In this document: positions 1 through 6,878 of the stretch, piece after piece
How positions within the stretch are numbered: position 1 is the first letter of the stretch
Layout: every line of letters begins with the position of its first letter
From: an uncultured Christensenellaceae bacterium
GTDB taxonomy: Bacteria; Bacillota; Clostridia; Christensenellales; UBA1242
DNA length: 59,349 nucleotides
Direction: 5' to 3'
Assembly (NCBI GenBank): GCA_910587225.1
Contig: CAJULT010000004.1
Coordinates: forward strand, 1-59,349
Translations under genes and position numbers: made by a program
Notes under the pieces: model-generated
Told to the model about the DNA's origin: nothing
Seen by the model: only the letters and a program-made list of their open reading frames with translations
The model's database searches: none

Positions 1-266
1 AGGTGACTGCGCCCAACTTTTGCATAGCCATACCCCGGCAAATCTACAAATCGAGAACTATCATTTATGTCAAAATAGTTCACCATTTTGGTAAGTCCGG
101 GCGCACTGGACGCTTTAGCAAGTCGCTTCTGCCCAACTAGCATATTGATAAGACTGCTTTTGCCCACATTGCTTCGCCCCACAAACGCAAATTCAGGAAC
201 GCCGTCCCCTAGAAGTTTACTTTTGTCCACCACACTGGTGAGATACTTTGCACTTTTTATATTCAT
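1..266 (-). CDS. engB: EngB/YsxC-type ribosome-assembly GTPase, partial (N-terminal 88 residues)
   Basis: TrmE-Era-EngA-YihA-type GTPase; in this family EngB/YsxC acts in late assembly of the large ribosomal subunit. The visible part has the G1 P-loop GRSNVGKS at residues 30-37, the G2 Thr in PGLTKMVNYF (about 56-65) and the G3 motif DLPG at 75-78, in the usual EngB spacing. The gene runs off the left edge, so the G4/G5 motifs and C-terminus are not seen. The start is the ATG at 264-266. No clear Shine-Dalgarno sequence precedes it, so it could be coupled to something not visible, or weakly initiated. The 63-codon frame on the other strand at 88-279 is its shadow. Confidence 0.93.
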   Translation of the reverse strand, partial: MNIKSAKYLTSVVDKSKLLGDGVPEFAFVGRSNVGKSSLINMLVGQKRLAKASSAPGLTKMVNYFDINDSSRFVDLPGYGYAKVGRSH

Positions 267-322
267 ATCAAAAGAATAACACATTTTACAGCATTTTGCA
301 AATCAAAGTTCTGCAAAACGAA

Positions 323-350
323 CAAAAAAAAGAGCGCTAAAAGCACTCTT
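323..350 (-). terminator. Rho-independent terminator overlapping the end of the next gene
   Basis: Hairpin AAGAG/CTCTT with a short mismatch and an internal GCT/AGC pairing, followed on the minus strand by a run of Ts (A run at 324-330). It overlaps the stop codon of the 218-aa gene and separates it from engB. Confidence 0.6.
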
Positions 351-993
351 CTGTCTTATTTGTAATCATGCTTATTATATCCGGCTTCTCTGCTTTATTT
401 TCGTCCGGCAAATCAATCAACAATTGCTCTAAAAATTTTCTTCTCTCTGGGGTAACTTTATGTTTTTCCAGCTCCAATTGTGCAATGTTACGAGCCACAA
501 CGATTACTAAAAGATCATCGCAATAATTTTGTTCATACCATTCTTTGTCACGAATAGTCCAGTCAGTCAGCCACTTGCAATCCTCGAAGAATTGATTGTG
601 ACTTCGCTTTTGCACTTTAACAGGTTTAAAAACTTTGTAATACACATTTTTCGGGCAAGCGATTTTCCAAGTAGTGTCATAGCAGTAGCCACCCTTTTCT
701 ACCCAACCATGTCCAGTTTTTCCTTTCCATGCCTTACGCAAACTTCTTAAATTTCCGCGACAAACATAAGCCTCTTTCCCAAATGCAAGTCCTAGCGTAG
801 CTGAGGCATCATAACAATGCCCATTTGTCATATAACTCTCTGTCAAATGATAATAAATAGGCAAACCTCGAAAATACATCCCGTCAAATTGACGATAAAA
901 CTCGCCATCAAACTTCTTTATTATACCTTCGTGCAAATACTTGTGATAATTGTAAATAAAAGACTTCTCTAAATGCTCATCAATAAGCTTCAT
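337..993 (-). CDS. Unknown protein with a possible Cys-His-Asp transglutaminase-like triad (218 aa)
   Basis: I do not recognise the family. Three spaced motifs resemble a papain/transglutaminase-like catalytic core: NGHCYDAS with Cys60, GHGWVE with His95 and YCYDTTW with Asp106. The order Cys, His, Asp and the 35 and 11 residue spacings suit such a fold, but this is inference from motifs only. There is no signal peptide or membrane segment, so a cytoplasmic location is likely. The start at 993 is supported by an AGAGGTGA Shine-Dalgarno sequence on the minus strand. It appears to be monocistronic, with its own terminator. Alternative: a non-enzymatic protein with chance motif spacing. Confidence 0.7.
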   Translation of the reverse strand: MKLIDEHLEKSFIYNYHKYLHEGIIKKFDGEFYRQFDGMYFRGLPIYYHLTESYMTNGHCYDASATLGLAFGKEAYVCRGNLRSLRKAWKGKTGHGWVEKGGYCYDTTWKIACPKNVYYKVFKPVKVQKRSHNQFFEDCKWLTDWTIRDKEWYEQNYCDDLLVIVVARNIAQLELEKHKVTPERRKFLEQLLIDLPDENKAEKPDIISMITNKTEECF

Positions 994-1062
994 TTGTCAC
1001 CTCTACGCAAGTTTAACACAAACCCACGCCAATTTCAAGCCCTAATTTTTTAGACAAACACT

Positions 1063-1087
1063 AAAAAAACAGGCTTCACCTGTTTTT
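1063..1087 (-). terminator. Rho-independent terminator
   Basis: AACAGG/CCTGTT hairpin followed on the minus strand by a seven-base T run (A run 1063-1069). It lies directly after the stop codon of the 140-aa gene. Confidence 0.75.
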
Positions 1088-1509
1088 CAATTGTCTTCTG
1101 CTTCTTGTTGCTTTTTTAAAAGAAAATCTTCCCAATAATCTGAATAATCCACGCTGCCCGCTCCATTATTATAGTCTGCCTTACAAGTCCCGTCTGGCGT
1201 TATTGTCAAAGATAAGGACTCACATATATATCTTCTTCCCTCATGTGGTTCATAGCCAGAAGACAAAAGAAACGCATACCATATGTCATGCTCTTGATAG
1301 CACTGAAAGCGCTTAGGATTTTCCATGCCAGCAAGCTTATTGCCGTTAAATATATATTTAAAAAAATTTGTAACAAGCTCTTTTGTAATTTTAATATTTA
1401 CTTTATTTTCAAACTCTCCGTCGCGTATCTGCTCCAACTCTTTCAATACCCTATTTTGTTCATCTTTCGATAAATCGTTAAACCACTCTCTTACTTCACG
1501 CCTTTGCAT
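1087..1509 (-). CDS. Hypothetical protein (140 aa)
   Basis: Unrecognised soluble protein. The N-terminal 30 residues are charged and helical (MQRREVREWF, then a KDEQNRVLKELEQI stretch). The C-terminal half is richer in aromatics and beta-prone, ending in an acidic/Gln tail. I chose the ATG at 1507-1509 over an upstream in-frame start at 1563 because AAAGGAGG stands the right distance before it. It has its own terminator and no partner gene close by. No catalytic motif, signal peptide or membrane helix is visible. Confidence 0.75.
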   Translation of the reverse strand: MQRREVREWFNDLSKDEQNRVLKELEQIRDGEFENKVNIKITKELVTNFFKYIFNGNKLAGMENPKRFQCYQEHDIWYAFLLSSGYEPHEGRRYICESLSLTITPDGTCKADYNNGAGSVDYSDYWEDFLLKKQQEAEDN

Positions 1510-1601
1510 AACAATACCTCCTTTTTGAGTCTTAATTATAAACAACTCTTTATGTTTTGTCAAGTTTGTTTGTCTTTTTATCTAAAACATTAAACTCTAA
1601 G

Positions 1602-1630
1602 TTGACTTTGAGAGGAAATAATAATATAAT
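1602..1630 (+). promoter_or_regulatory. Sigma-A-type promoter of the tRNA-Leu locus
   Basis: TTGACT at 1602-1607, a 17-bp spacer and TATAAT at 1625-1630. The -10 ends 10 bp before the broken tRNA-like copy that begins at 1641, and the intact tRNA-Leu follows on the same strand. Confidence 0.75.
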
Positions 1631-1640
1631 GAAAGAGCAA

Positions 1641-1730
1641 GCAGGAGTGGCGGAAGTGGGGTCCTGAAAATTGCAAAGCAATTTTTGGGTCACAGTGGCA
1701 GACGCGCAAGTTTTAGAAAACTTGCGCCAA
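1641..1730 (+). pseudogene. Broken tRNA-Leu-like copy with a 39-bp insertion
   Basis: Bases 1641-1654 match the acceptor and D-arm start of the intact tRNA-Leu at 1772 exactly. Bases 1694-1713 continue the match (GGCAGACGCGCAAGTTT). Between them lies a 39-bp insertion flanked by AGTGG direct repeats (1655-1659 and 1694-1698); it contains an AAATTGC-AAA-GCAATTT hairpin. After GCGCAAGTTT the sequence does not make an anticodon arm. It runs into its own inverted copy AAACTTGCGC (1718-1727), and no variable arm, T-arm or 3' acceptor follows. It therefore cannot fold as a tRNA. It sits directly behind the locus promoter, so it is probably transcribed as a leader of the intact tRNA. Confidence 0.7.
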
Positions 1731-1762
1731 AGACTAAGTAATTTTTTAAGTCTTGACAAAAC

Positions 1763-3424
1763 TTAATATATGCAGGAGTGGCGGAATGGCAGACGCGCAA
1801 GTTTCAGGTACTTGTGGTGGCAACACCTTGTGGGTTCAACTCCCATCTCCTGCACCATAGCAGGGGTATACGAACCACTGCGAGATTGAGAAACCGAGTT
1901 GTCGGTTTCTTTTTCTTTGTCCTCGTTTCCGTCCTCGTCGTTGCTCCCGTTGGGGTAGTCGGGGAAAATCAAGTTCAGAATGAGTTCTTCTTTCTGCCCG
2001 CCTTTCAAGTGGAATAAGATTTTCATTTTATCGTCGTATAACACAATGCGATAAATAAAAATGTCTATCAAGTCCTTGCGGTGTTTAATCTTGGTATAGT
2101 CGAGCGTGCGGAAATGTAAAAGCCATTGCCTTATGTCTGCGTAACAGTAATTTATCTGTACCGCCTTTTGTGCCGCAATGGTATTGTTCAATTCGGCGTT
2201 TTCGTTCTCTAACTTTTCGATTTGCGACAAAATAATGTCCGTCGCCTTGCCGTGCATAAGGGCTTGCATTAGGTTGTTTATCGCCTTTTGATTTTCTGCG
2301 ATAAGGCTTTCAAGCCGTTTTATCTCGCTGTCGTTGCGTTCGGCTTGTATCAGTAGATAGGTTTCTGCGGCTACGCTGTCAATAAATTCGTCGGTCAGAA
2401 CGCCGTACCTGTTCCGCTCCGTACCGTCGCCCGTGATAGCCGTTATAACCTCGTCCTCTAAATCTTGCTTGCGTATCGCTCTCTTGCGGCAACCGCATTT
2501 ACTTACGCCTACGCATTTATAGTAATTGTAAATGGTCTTGTTATGGCTCGTGCCGCTTATTCCCGTTATTTTGTTGCCGCAGTGTCCGCATATCAATTTT
2601 TCGCTCAAAATGTATTCGACTTTCGCCTTACCTCTTGACGGTGCGGCGGCGTACTTTGCCAAAACTCTTTGCACTTCTTCAAAAAGGTCGTCGTCGATAA
2701 GTTGCGGTATGCCGCCGTCCGTTTCTTTGCCTTGATAAATATACTTGCCCAAATAGCGGCGGTTGCTGAATATGCTTTGAAAACTGTTTTTGTTCCACTG
2801 TGCGCCCGTTGATGTCTTAATTCCGCGCTCGTTCAGATGACGGGCAATATCGGCGTATGTATGTCCGTTTGCAAGCATTTCAAACATTTGCCGCACAATG
2901 GGCGCTTTTTCCTCGTCAATGACATAGTTTTTCTCGCTGTCTATCTTATAGCCGAGTGCAACCGCACCGCCGAAAAATTTACATTTTGCCGCCGACATAG
3001 CAATACCGCGCTTTACCTTTTGCGACAGCTCGGCAGAATAGTATTCTGCCATACTCTCTAAAACGCCCTCGATTAAAATACCGCTCGCGTCGTCCGTGAT
3101 ATTCTCTTTTGCCGAGAGTACGCGAACGCCGTTTTTCTTTAACTTTGCTTTATAGGTTGCACTGTCATAGCGGTTACGGGCGAAACGGTCTAATTGATAT
3201 ACAAGCACAAATTGAAAGCCTTTGCGCTTGCTATCCTCAATCATTTGCAAGAATTGGTCTCGCTTGTCGCTCGTACCCGTCAAATGCTCGTCTATGTATT
3301 CGTGGACGATAGTCAAATCGTTTCTTTGAGCATAGGCGTAACATTCGGCGAGTTGCCCTTCGATAGATTGGTAGTTTTGCTTTGAGCCTGGCGAATACCT
3401 TGCGTAGATAACTGTGTTTTTCAT
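1763..3424 (-). CDS. Large serine recombinase (integrase) of the integrative element
   Basis: Site-specific recombinase of the TnpX/large serine integrase type, 553 aa. The N-terminal resolvase domain begins with IYARYSP, with the nucleophilic Ser11. Next are a recombinase domain (about 150-260), a zinc ribbon of the CGHCGN ... YYKC ... KCGCRK kind (about 277-310) and a coiled-coil region (about 370-430). The C-terminus is unusual: the last roughly 30 codons are the antisense strand of the tRNA-Leu(CAG) gene, and the TAA at 1763-1765 lies in host DNA beyond it. The element's own reading frame thus has no stop before the attachment site. The start ATG at 3424 has AAAGGAG upstream. It is expected to catalyse integration and excision at the tRNA. 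Confidence 0.92.
   Translation of the reverse strand: MKNTVIYARYSPGSKQNYQSIEGQLAECYAYAQRNDLTIVHEYIDEHLTGTSDKRDQFLQMIEDSKRKGFQFVLVYQLDRFARNRYDSATYKAKLKKNGVRVLSAKENITDDASGILIEGVLESMAEYYSAELSQKVKRGIAMSAAKCKFFGGAVALGYKIDSEKNYVIDEEKAPIVRQMFEMLANGHTYADIARHLNERGIKTSTGAQWNKNSFQSIFSNRRYLGKYIYQGKETDGGIPQLIDDDLFEEVQRVLAKYAAAPSRGKAKVEYILSEKLICGHCGNKITGISGTSHNKTIYNYYKCVGVSKCGCRKRAIRKQDLEDEVITAITGDGTERNRYGVLTDEFIDSVAAETYLLIQAERNDSEIKRLESLIAENQKAINNLMQALMHGKATDIILSQIEKLENENAELNNTIAAQKAVQINYCYADIRQWLLHFRTLDYTKIKHRKDLIDIFIYRIVLYDDKMKILFHLKGGQKEELILNLIFPDYPNGSNDEDGNEDKEKETDNSVSQSRSGSYTPAMVQEMGVEPTRCCHHKYLKLARLPFRHSCIY
1772..1857 (+). tRNA. tRNA-Leu, anticodon CAG
   Basis: Cloverleaf built by hand. The acceptor GCAGGAG (1772-1778) pairs with CTCCTGC (1847-1853), followed by discriminator A and an encoded CCA. 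The anticodon stem CAAGT/ACTTG encloses the loop TTCAGGT, giving CAG. A long class-II variable arm (TGGTGGCAACACC) is typical of Leu, and the T-arm GTGGG/CCCAT closes with one G-U pair. It is read from the promoter at 1602-1630. Its 3' end is the insertion site of the neighbouring element. Confidence 0.95.
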
Positions 3425-3478
3425 TGTCTGCTCCTTTTGCGCGGTCTCTTTTGTGGGGACTGCGCCTTAATTTTTTAA

Positions 3479-3614
3479 GGCGATTATGCTTAATCGCCTC
3501 TTAATTAGCCCACACCGCCGATAGCGGAAAACTGTCAAGGGTTTTAACCGCGCCACGCGCGGCGGCGTTTTATGCCTAACGGGAGATAAATAGCCGCCCT
3601 TGACTGTTTTCCGC
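3479..3614. repeat. Cluster of strong inverted repeats upstream of the integrase gene
   Basis: Three nested or adjacent hairpins are visible. GGCGATTA-TGCT-TAATCGCC lies at about 3480-3499. An 18-bp inverted repeat, GCGGAAAACTGTCAAGGG (3524-3541) against CCCTTGACTGTTTTCCGC (3597-3614), has one mismatch. Inside its loop is a perfect CCGCGC-CAC-GCGCGG hairpin. The 324-bp gap between the divergent integrase and TetR genes is mostly these repeats. Plausible roles are recombinase or accessory-factor binding, or replication/mobilisation. None is proven. Confidence 0.75.
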
Positions 3615-3685
3615 AGAGGTGGTACTCATAGCCACGATTACCGTGAAAGTTTGTATAATGTGTTTTGGCAATTTCTCAAAACCTC

Positions 3686-3714
3686 TTGACAAACTTTACT
3701 ACAAGTATTATAAT
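3686..3714 (+). promoter_or_regulatory. Consensus sigma-A promoter of the TetR-oxidoreductase operon
   Basis: TTGACA at 3686-3691, a 17-bp spacer and TATAAT at 3709-3714, a perfect match in both hexamers. Confidence 0.85.
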
Positions 3715-3730
3715 TTAACTGTCAGTAAAA
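3715..3730 (+). promoter_or_regulatory. Candidate TetR operator
   Basis: Palindrome ACTG-T-CAGT (3718-3726) with partly symmetrical TTT/AAA flanks, placed immediately downstream of the -10 and therefore over the expected transcription start. Position and symmetry suit autorepression by the TetR gene that follows. This is inference. Confidence 0.5.
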
Positions 3731-3748
3731 AGTCAAGGAGAATTGCTT

Positions 3749-4372
3749 ATGAATACACGCACGGAAAGGACTATTTCATTTAACCGCAAAAACATACTTG
3801 AAGCGGCAGATAAACTATTTACGCAAAACGGCATAGAAAAAACCACAATGGATATGATTGCCGTTGAAGCGGGTTATAGCAAGCCTACGCTATACGGCTA
3901 TTTCAAAGATAAAAACGAGGTCTATTTTGCACTTGTTTTGGATTTTATGCAAAAAATCACAAAGCAAGTAAATTCTATTGCCGCAAAAGAATTGCCGTTT
4001 ATAGATACCTATAAAAAAATATGTGAGTTTGTTTTTCGGCTTGCCGTTCGCTATCCTCTGTATTTCGAGGGCTTAATCGGGAAAATAAATGTCGATATAT
4101 CTAATTCGGACACCCCGAAAATCTATAAAGAATTATACGAGCGCGGCGAAGAATTAACGGGCACTATCGAGCAACTTATTCAAAAAGGTAAAGATGAAAA
4201 TATCATAAATAGCGACCTTGAAAACGCCGCCGTTATTCTTTATCTGTGGAGTTCTGTATCGGGCATTATCAGAATGTCCTTATTGAAAAAAGATTATATG
4301 AAAATTCTAAAACTGAACGAAAATGATTTTAGCGGCTTTTGCTTTGAAAGGCTGTTACTCTCTTTGAAGTGA
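3749..4372 (+). CDS. TetR/AcrR-family transcriptional regulator
   Basis: One-component repressor of about 207 aa. The N-terminal TetR helix-turn-helix is clear: residues from about 9 to 55 include ILEAADKLFTQNGIEKTTMDMIAVEAGYSKPTLYGYF broken across helices 1-3. The variable C-terminal domain is expected to bind a ligand. I chose the ATG at 3749, with AAGGAG 8 bp upstream, over a TTG six bases earlier. It is followed after 10 bp by the nitroreductase-like gene, so it likely controls that gene and itself through the palindrome over the promoter. The ligand is unknown. Confidence 0.92.
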   Translation: MNTRTERTISFNRKNILEAADKLFTQNGIEKTTMDMIAVEAGYSKPTLYGYFKDKNEVYFALVLDFMQKITKQVNSIAAKELPFIDTYKKICEFVFRLAVRYPLYFEGLIGKINVDISNSDTPKIYKELYERGEELTGTIEQLIQKGKDENIINSDLENAAVILYLWSSVSGIIRMSLLKKDYMKILKLNENDFSGFCFERLLLSLK

Positions 4373-4382
4373 GGAAAAAACA

Positions 4383-5492
4383 ATGACAAGGAAAAAGAAA
4401 ATTATGATTACCGTATTTTCCATTTTTGGCGCAATAATTATCGCCTTATCTGCCGTATTGATTACTGCGGCTGTTATGGGTAAGCGGTTAAAAGTTAGTC
4501 CGTCGCGTTATCTCGAAGGTGTAAGCGAGGAAATACAAGATATTTTGTGGTATTCTTCTATCTCTGCAAACTCGCATAATTCACAGGCTTGGACGGTAAA
4601 ATTGCGCCCCGACGAAAACAAGTTGCAAATAGCGGTTGACAATAAAAGAACGCTTGCCGTTGTTGATGCGACTAAACGCGAGGCTTATATATCGCTTGGC
4701 TGTTACATAGAAACAATGAATACGGCATTTAGTGCCTACGGGTATGAAACGCAAATTATATGCAATGAAAACACCGTCGAATTAACATACAGTAAAGTTC
4801 AGTCTATCGTGAATAAAGATAAACTGAATTTAATTGACAAACGCCATACAGACAAATCTGCCTATTCCACCAAAAAAATAAATGATACTACTGCAAACGC
4901 TTTTCTTGCAAAATATAACGGTTTGCATATCTATCAGAACGGCGAGGAAAATTTTGCATATTTGAAACAAGCAACGCTTGACGCGGTAACGCTGCAATCT
5001 GCCGACCAAAATTACCGTAACGAATTAGCCGAGTGGTTGCGGTTTTCCGATAAAGAGGCAAGCGAAAAATTAGACGGTATCACTGCCGAAATGATAGGCT
5101 TAAAAGGAATAGTAAAAACTTTTTATTATTGGACTACCTCACGCGAAAGCGCAAAAGGCGATAAATTTGCACAACAAGGCATAGACACCGCTAAAAAGCA
5201 AGTAAATAATTGCGGCGCATTTGCTATTATAACGGGTGGAAACACTTTTCCCGAACTTATCAATACGGGCAGAACTACACAAGCATTTTGGTTTGACTGT
5301 GCCGAAAATAATATAGCCGTGCAACCGCTTTCCGCCGCGCTTGAAACGCAACCGTTTTCAAATTCAATTCAAAACGATTTAGGCGTAACCGCCCCCGTAC
5401 AAATGATTTTGCGACTTGGTTATGTGGACGAATACGGAAATAATTTAGGACTGCGCCGCAACCTATCCGACTACATAGAGGTCGTAAAATGA
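4383..5492 (+). CDS. Membrane-anchored Acg/nitroreductase-family FMN-binding protein
   Basis: 369 aa. A single hydrophobic segment at about 8-32 (after MTRKKKIM) suggests membrane anchoring, with the rest on the outer face. The nitroreductase signature SANSHNSQAW (about 61-70) and the C-terminal VQMILRLGYV ... RR element match the Acg-type branch of the FMN-dependent nitroreductase fold. These proteins bind flavin and are linked to redox or drug stress, but a substrate cannot be inferred. It lies 10 bp after TetR and overlaps the next ORF by ATGA. As element cargo it is probably an accessory stress function rather than part of transfer. Confidence 0.82.
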   Translation: MTRKKKIMITVFSIFGAIIIALSAVLITAAVMGKRLKVSPSRYLEGVSEEIQDILWYSSISANSHNSQAWTVKLRPDENKLQIAVDNKRTLAVVDATKREAYISLGCYIETMNTAFSAYGYETQIICNENTVELTYSKVQSIVNKDKLNLIDKRHTDKSAYSTKKINDTTANAFLAKYNGLHIYQNGEENFAYLKQATLDAVTLQSADQNYRNELAEWLRFSDKEASEKLDGITAEMIGLKGIVKTFYYWTTSRESAKGDKFAQQGIDTAKKQVNNCGAFAIITGGNTFPELINTGRTTQAFWFDCAENNIAVQPLSAALETQPFSNSIQNDLGVTAPVQMILRLGYVDEYGNNLGLRRNLSDYIEVVK

Positions 5493-5650
5493 CATATTAC
5501 ACGGTATGCCCCGACTGCGGGTATAAATTGTTAAAAGCAAGCGACGGCTCGAATATAGAAATCTATTGCCCGAAATGCAAAGCAAAACTAATTGTTGAAA
5601 TCAAGGACGGAAAAATACTTATTCAAAAAATATTGGCAGGTAAAACATAA
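5489..5650 (+). CDS. Small Cys4 zinc-ribbon protein (53 aa)
   Basis: The start codon overlaps the previous stop as ATGA, so translation is probably coupled. Two CxxC pairs (CPDCG near residue 7 and CPKCK near 27) form a rubredoxin-like or Com-like zinc ribbon. It ends with a basic, beta-prone tail. It may deliver metal or electrons to, or stabilise, the oxidoreductase encoded just upstream; that is inferred only from the coupling. Confidence 0.8.
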   Translation: MTYYTVCPDCGYKLLKASDGSNIEIYCPKCKAKLIVEIKDGKILIQKILAGKT

Positions 5651-5677
5651 CAACCGAAAAACTTAATATCAGACAAA

Positions 5678-5749
5678 AGAATTGAGTGTACGAAAGTAAA
5701 GACAAATTTATTTTCGGGAGCGAATATGCAACACTCAATTCTTTTTTTA
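5678..5749 (+). terminator. Terminator of the TetR-oxidoreductase operon
   Basis: Perfect 12-bp inverted repeat AGAATTGAGTGT (5678-5689) and ACACTCAATTCT (5731-5742), followed by seven further Ts. The loop is long (41 nt). Confidence 0.65.
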
Positions 5750-5873
5750 TTTTTCAATACCTCATAACAAGTGCGTTATATAACCCACTACAAACAATAC
5801 GGGGCTGTACGCGCACGCCCGTTTACGGCTGACATTTGTTAAAGAAGCAATAACTCTCTGCGACAGAGTAAAT

Positions 5874-5925
5874 GCCCGACAAATATTTGATTCAATTCAA
5901 ACATTTGTCGGGCGTTTTATTTTTT
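5874..5925 (+). terminator. Strong hairpin with T tract upstream of the sigma-like gene
   Basis: GCCCGACAAAT (5874-5884) pairs with ATTTGTCGGGC (5903-5913), with TTTGA/TCAAA pairing inside, followed by a T-rich tract. The bases from 5750 to 5870 hold only a small ACTCT/AGAGT hairpin and no gene that I can support. Confidence 0.7.
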
Positions 5926-5980
5926 CATTAAAAAACCTTACCAAACGCCCGCCTTTCTTCTTATAGGTAGAGGTATTTTA

Positions 5981-6379
5981 ATGAATATAATTCAATACAA
6001 ATTTTGCGACGGTACAACAAGCGCAGTCGAGGTTACGGACGATATTTACGAAGTACATTTATATTTATTGCAACAAGAAAAGCGGCTACATTGGCGAGAG
6101 GCAAAGCATAATGTTTCTTTAAGTTATTTTACCGAAATGGGAATTGACTTCGAGGACAAGCGCACCGAAAACCCGCTTGATATTTGCATACGAAAAGAAA
6201 CCGTTGCAAGCGTACATAAAGCAATGTCAAGACTGACGGACAAACGGCGAAAACTTATACATAAAGCATTTTATCAAGAAATGTCTTTGCGCGCGATAGC
6301 AAGAGAGCAAGGCTTGTCGCACTCGGCGGTATCGCAACAAATGAAAACAGTGTACAAGCATTTAAGGAAATATTTATGA
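5981..6379 (+). CDS. Sigma-70 region-4-like helix-turn-helix protein
   Basis: 132 aa. The C-terminal half (about 80-132) has the sigma region-4 pattern: a helical RLTDKRRKLIHKAF, then SLRAIAREQGLSHSAVSQQMKTV, a recognisable helix-turn-helix, and a basic tail. The N-terminal half is unlike sigma region 2, so it probably acts as a small regulator rather than a full sigma factor. Proteins of this layout are frequent in integrative elements of Clostridia. The next small ORF starts within its stop codon (ATGA). Confidence 0.8.
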   Translation: MNIIQYKFCDGTTSAVEVTDDIYEVHLYLLQQEKRLHWREAKHNVSLSYFTEMGIDFEDKRTENPLDICIRKETVASVHKAMSRLTDKRRKLIHKAFYQEMSLRAIAREQGLSHSAVSQQMKTVYKHLRKYL

Positions 6380-6513
6380 CGCATAATGAATTACTATATA
6401 ATTCTTTATATTCACCCTGTAACACTGTAACAGATTTAGCGGTTTCCGCTACTGTTACCTTATTGGCACTACGGAACGCGGAACATAAAAACAATATAAT
6501 GGGTGGCGTATAG
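6376..6513 (+). CDS. Small ORF coupled to the sigma-like gene (45 aa)
   Basis: Starts with ATGA overlapping the previous stop. It has a central hydrophobic helix (DLAVSATVTLLAL) and ends at TAG 6511-6513 inside a strong inverted repeat. No family is recognised. Small proteins coupled to sigma-like genes in this way occur in integrative elements. It is short, and its reality rests on the overlap and codon use. Confidence 0.5.
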   Translation: MTHNELLYNSLYSPCNTVTDLAVSATVTLLALRNAEHKNNIMGGV

Positions 6514-6616
6514 TATTACCACGCCACCCCGTAACGTGTAACATAAATAAGGCAGTACGCGGGGCGGCGACAGCCGCCCGTATGCCATAAGGTTACTATT
6601 ACCCTTATGGCACTGC
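6501..6616. repeat. Array of three strong hairpins forming a possible three-way junction
   Basis: GGGTGGCGT (6501-6509) pairs with ACGCCACCC (6521-6529). GCAGT (6552-6556) pairs with ACTGC (6612-6616) and encloses two more hairpins: GGGCGGC/GCCGCCC (6562-6568 with 6573-6579) and GCCATAAGG/CCTTATGGC (6584-6592 with 6603-6611). The first could end transcription of the sigma-like operon, although it lacks a T tract. The function of the junction is unknown. Confidence 0.7.
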
Positions 6617-6695
6617 GTCGCAAGTCGCAAGAATTTAGAATTTATAAAGTACCCCGCTGGGTGGGTATGGGTGGGGAAATTTAGGGAGCATTATT

Positions 6696-6878
6696 ATGAG
6701 TAAAATACCGAGCGGCATTACCGTCATTTACTTTAACGACAATAGTAAAAATATCTATGCGGAATTGCCGCCCGATAACGAACAAGCAAAAAGACTGTCA
6801 AAGCACATTTACAAAAGCGCAATGACAGCCATATCTGCCGACAAGAAAACTGACGAGCCGTTAGCCCCTCGCGGCTAA
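6696..6878 (+). CDS. Small hypothetical protein at the right end of the element (60 aa)
   Basis: Starts at ATG 6696, with AGGGAGC about 9 bp upstream. The N-terminal half looks beta-stranded (GITVIYFNDN) and the C-terminal half is basic and helical. It is the last ORF of the element, in the place where small excisionase-like or transposon-encoded proteins of unknown role often occur. I see no helix-turn-helix that would establish this. The bases from 6880 to 6984 show no further gene. Confidence 0.6.
   Translation: MSKIPSGITVIYFNDNSKNIYAELPPDNEQAKRLSKHIYKSAMTAISADKKTDEPLAPRG

Noticed and set aside
88..279. 63-codon ORF on the plus strand at the left edge
   Set aside because: It is antisense to engB, whose GTPase motifs are unmistakable, and has no RBS or recognisable product.
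1641..1730. A second functional tRNA-Leu
   Set aside because: It lacks a proper anticodon loop, variable arm, T-arm and 3' acceptor strand, and its D-arm is interrupted by 39 bp.
1550..1759. 69-codon minus-strand ORF over the broken tRNA copy
   Set aside because: It lies across tRNA-derived and inverted-repeat sequence, has no RBS and no protein-like composition.
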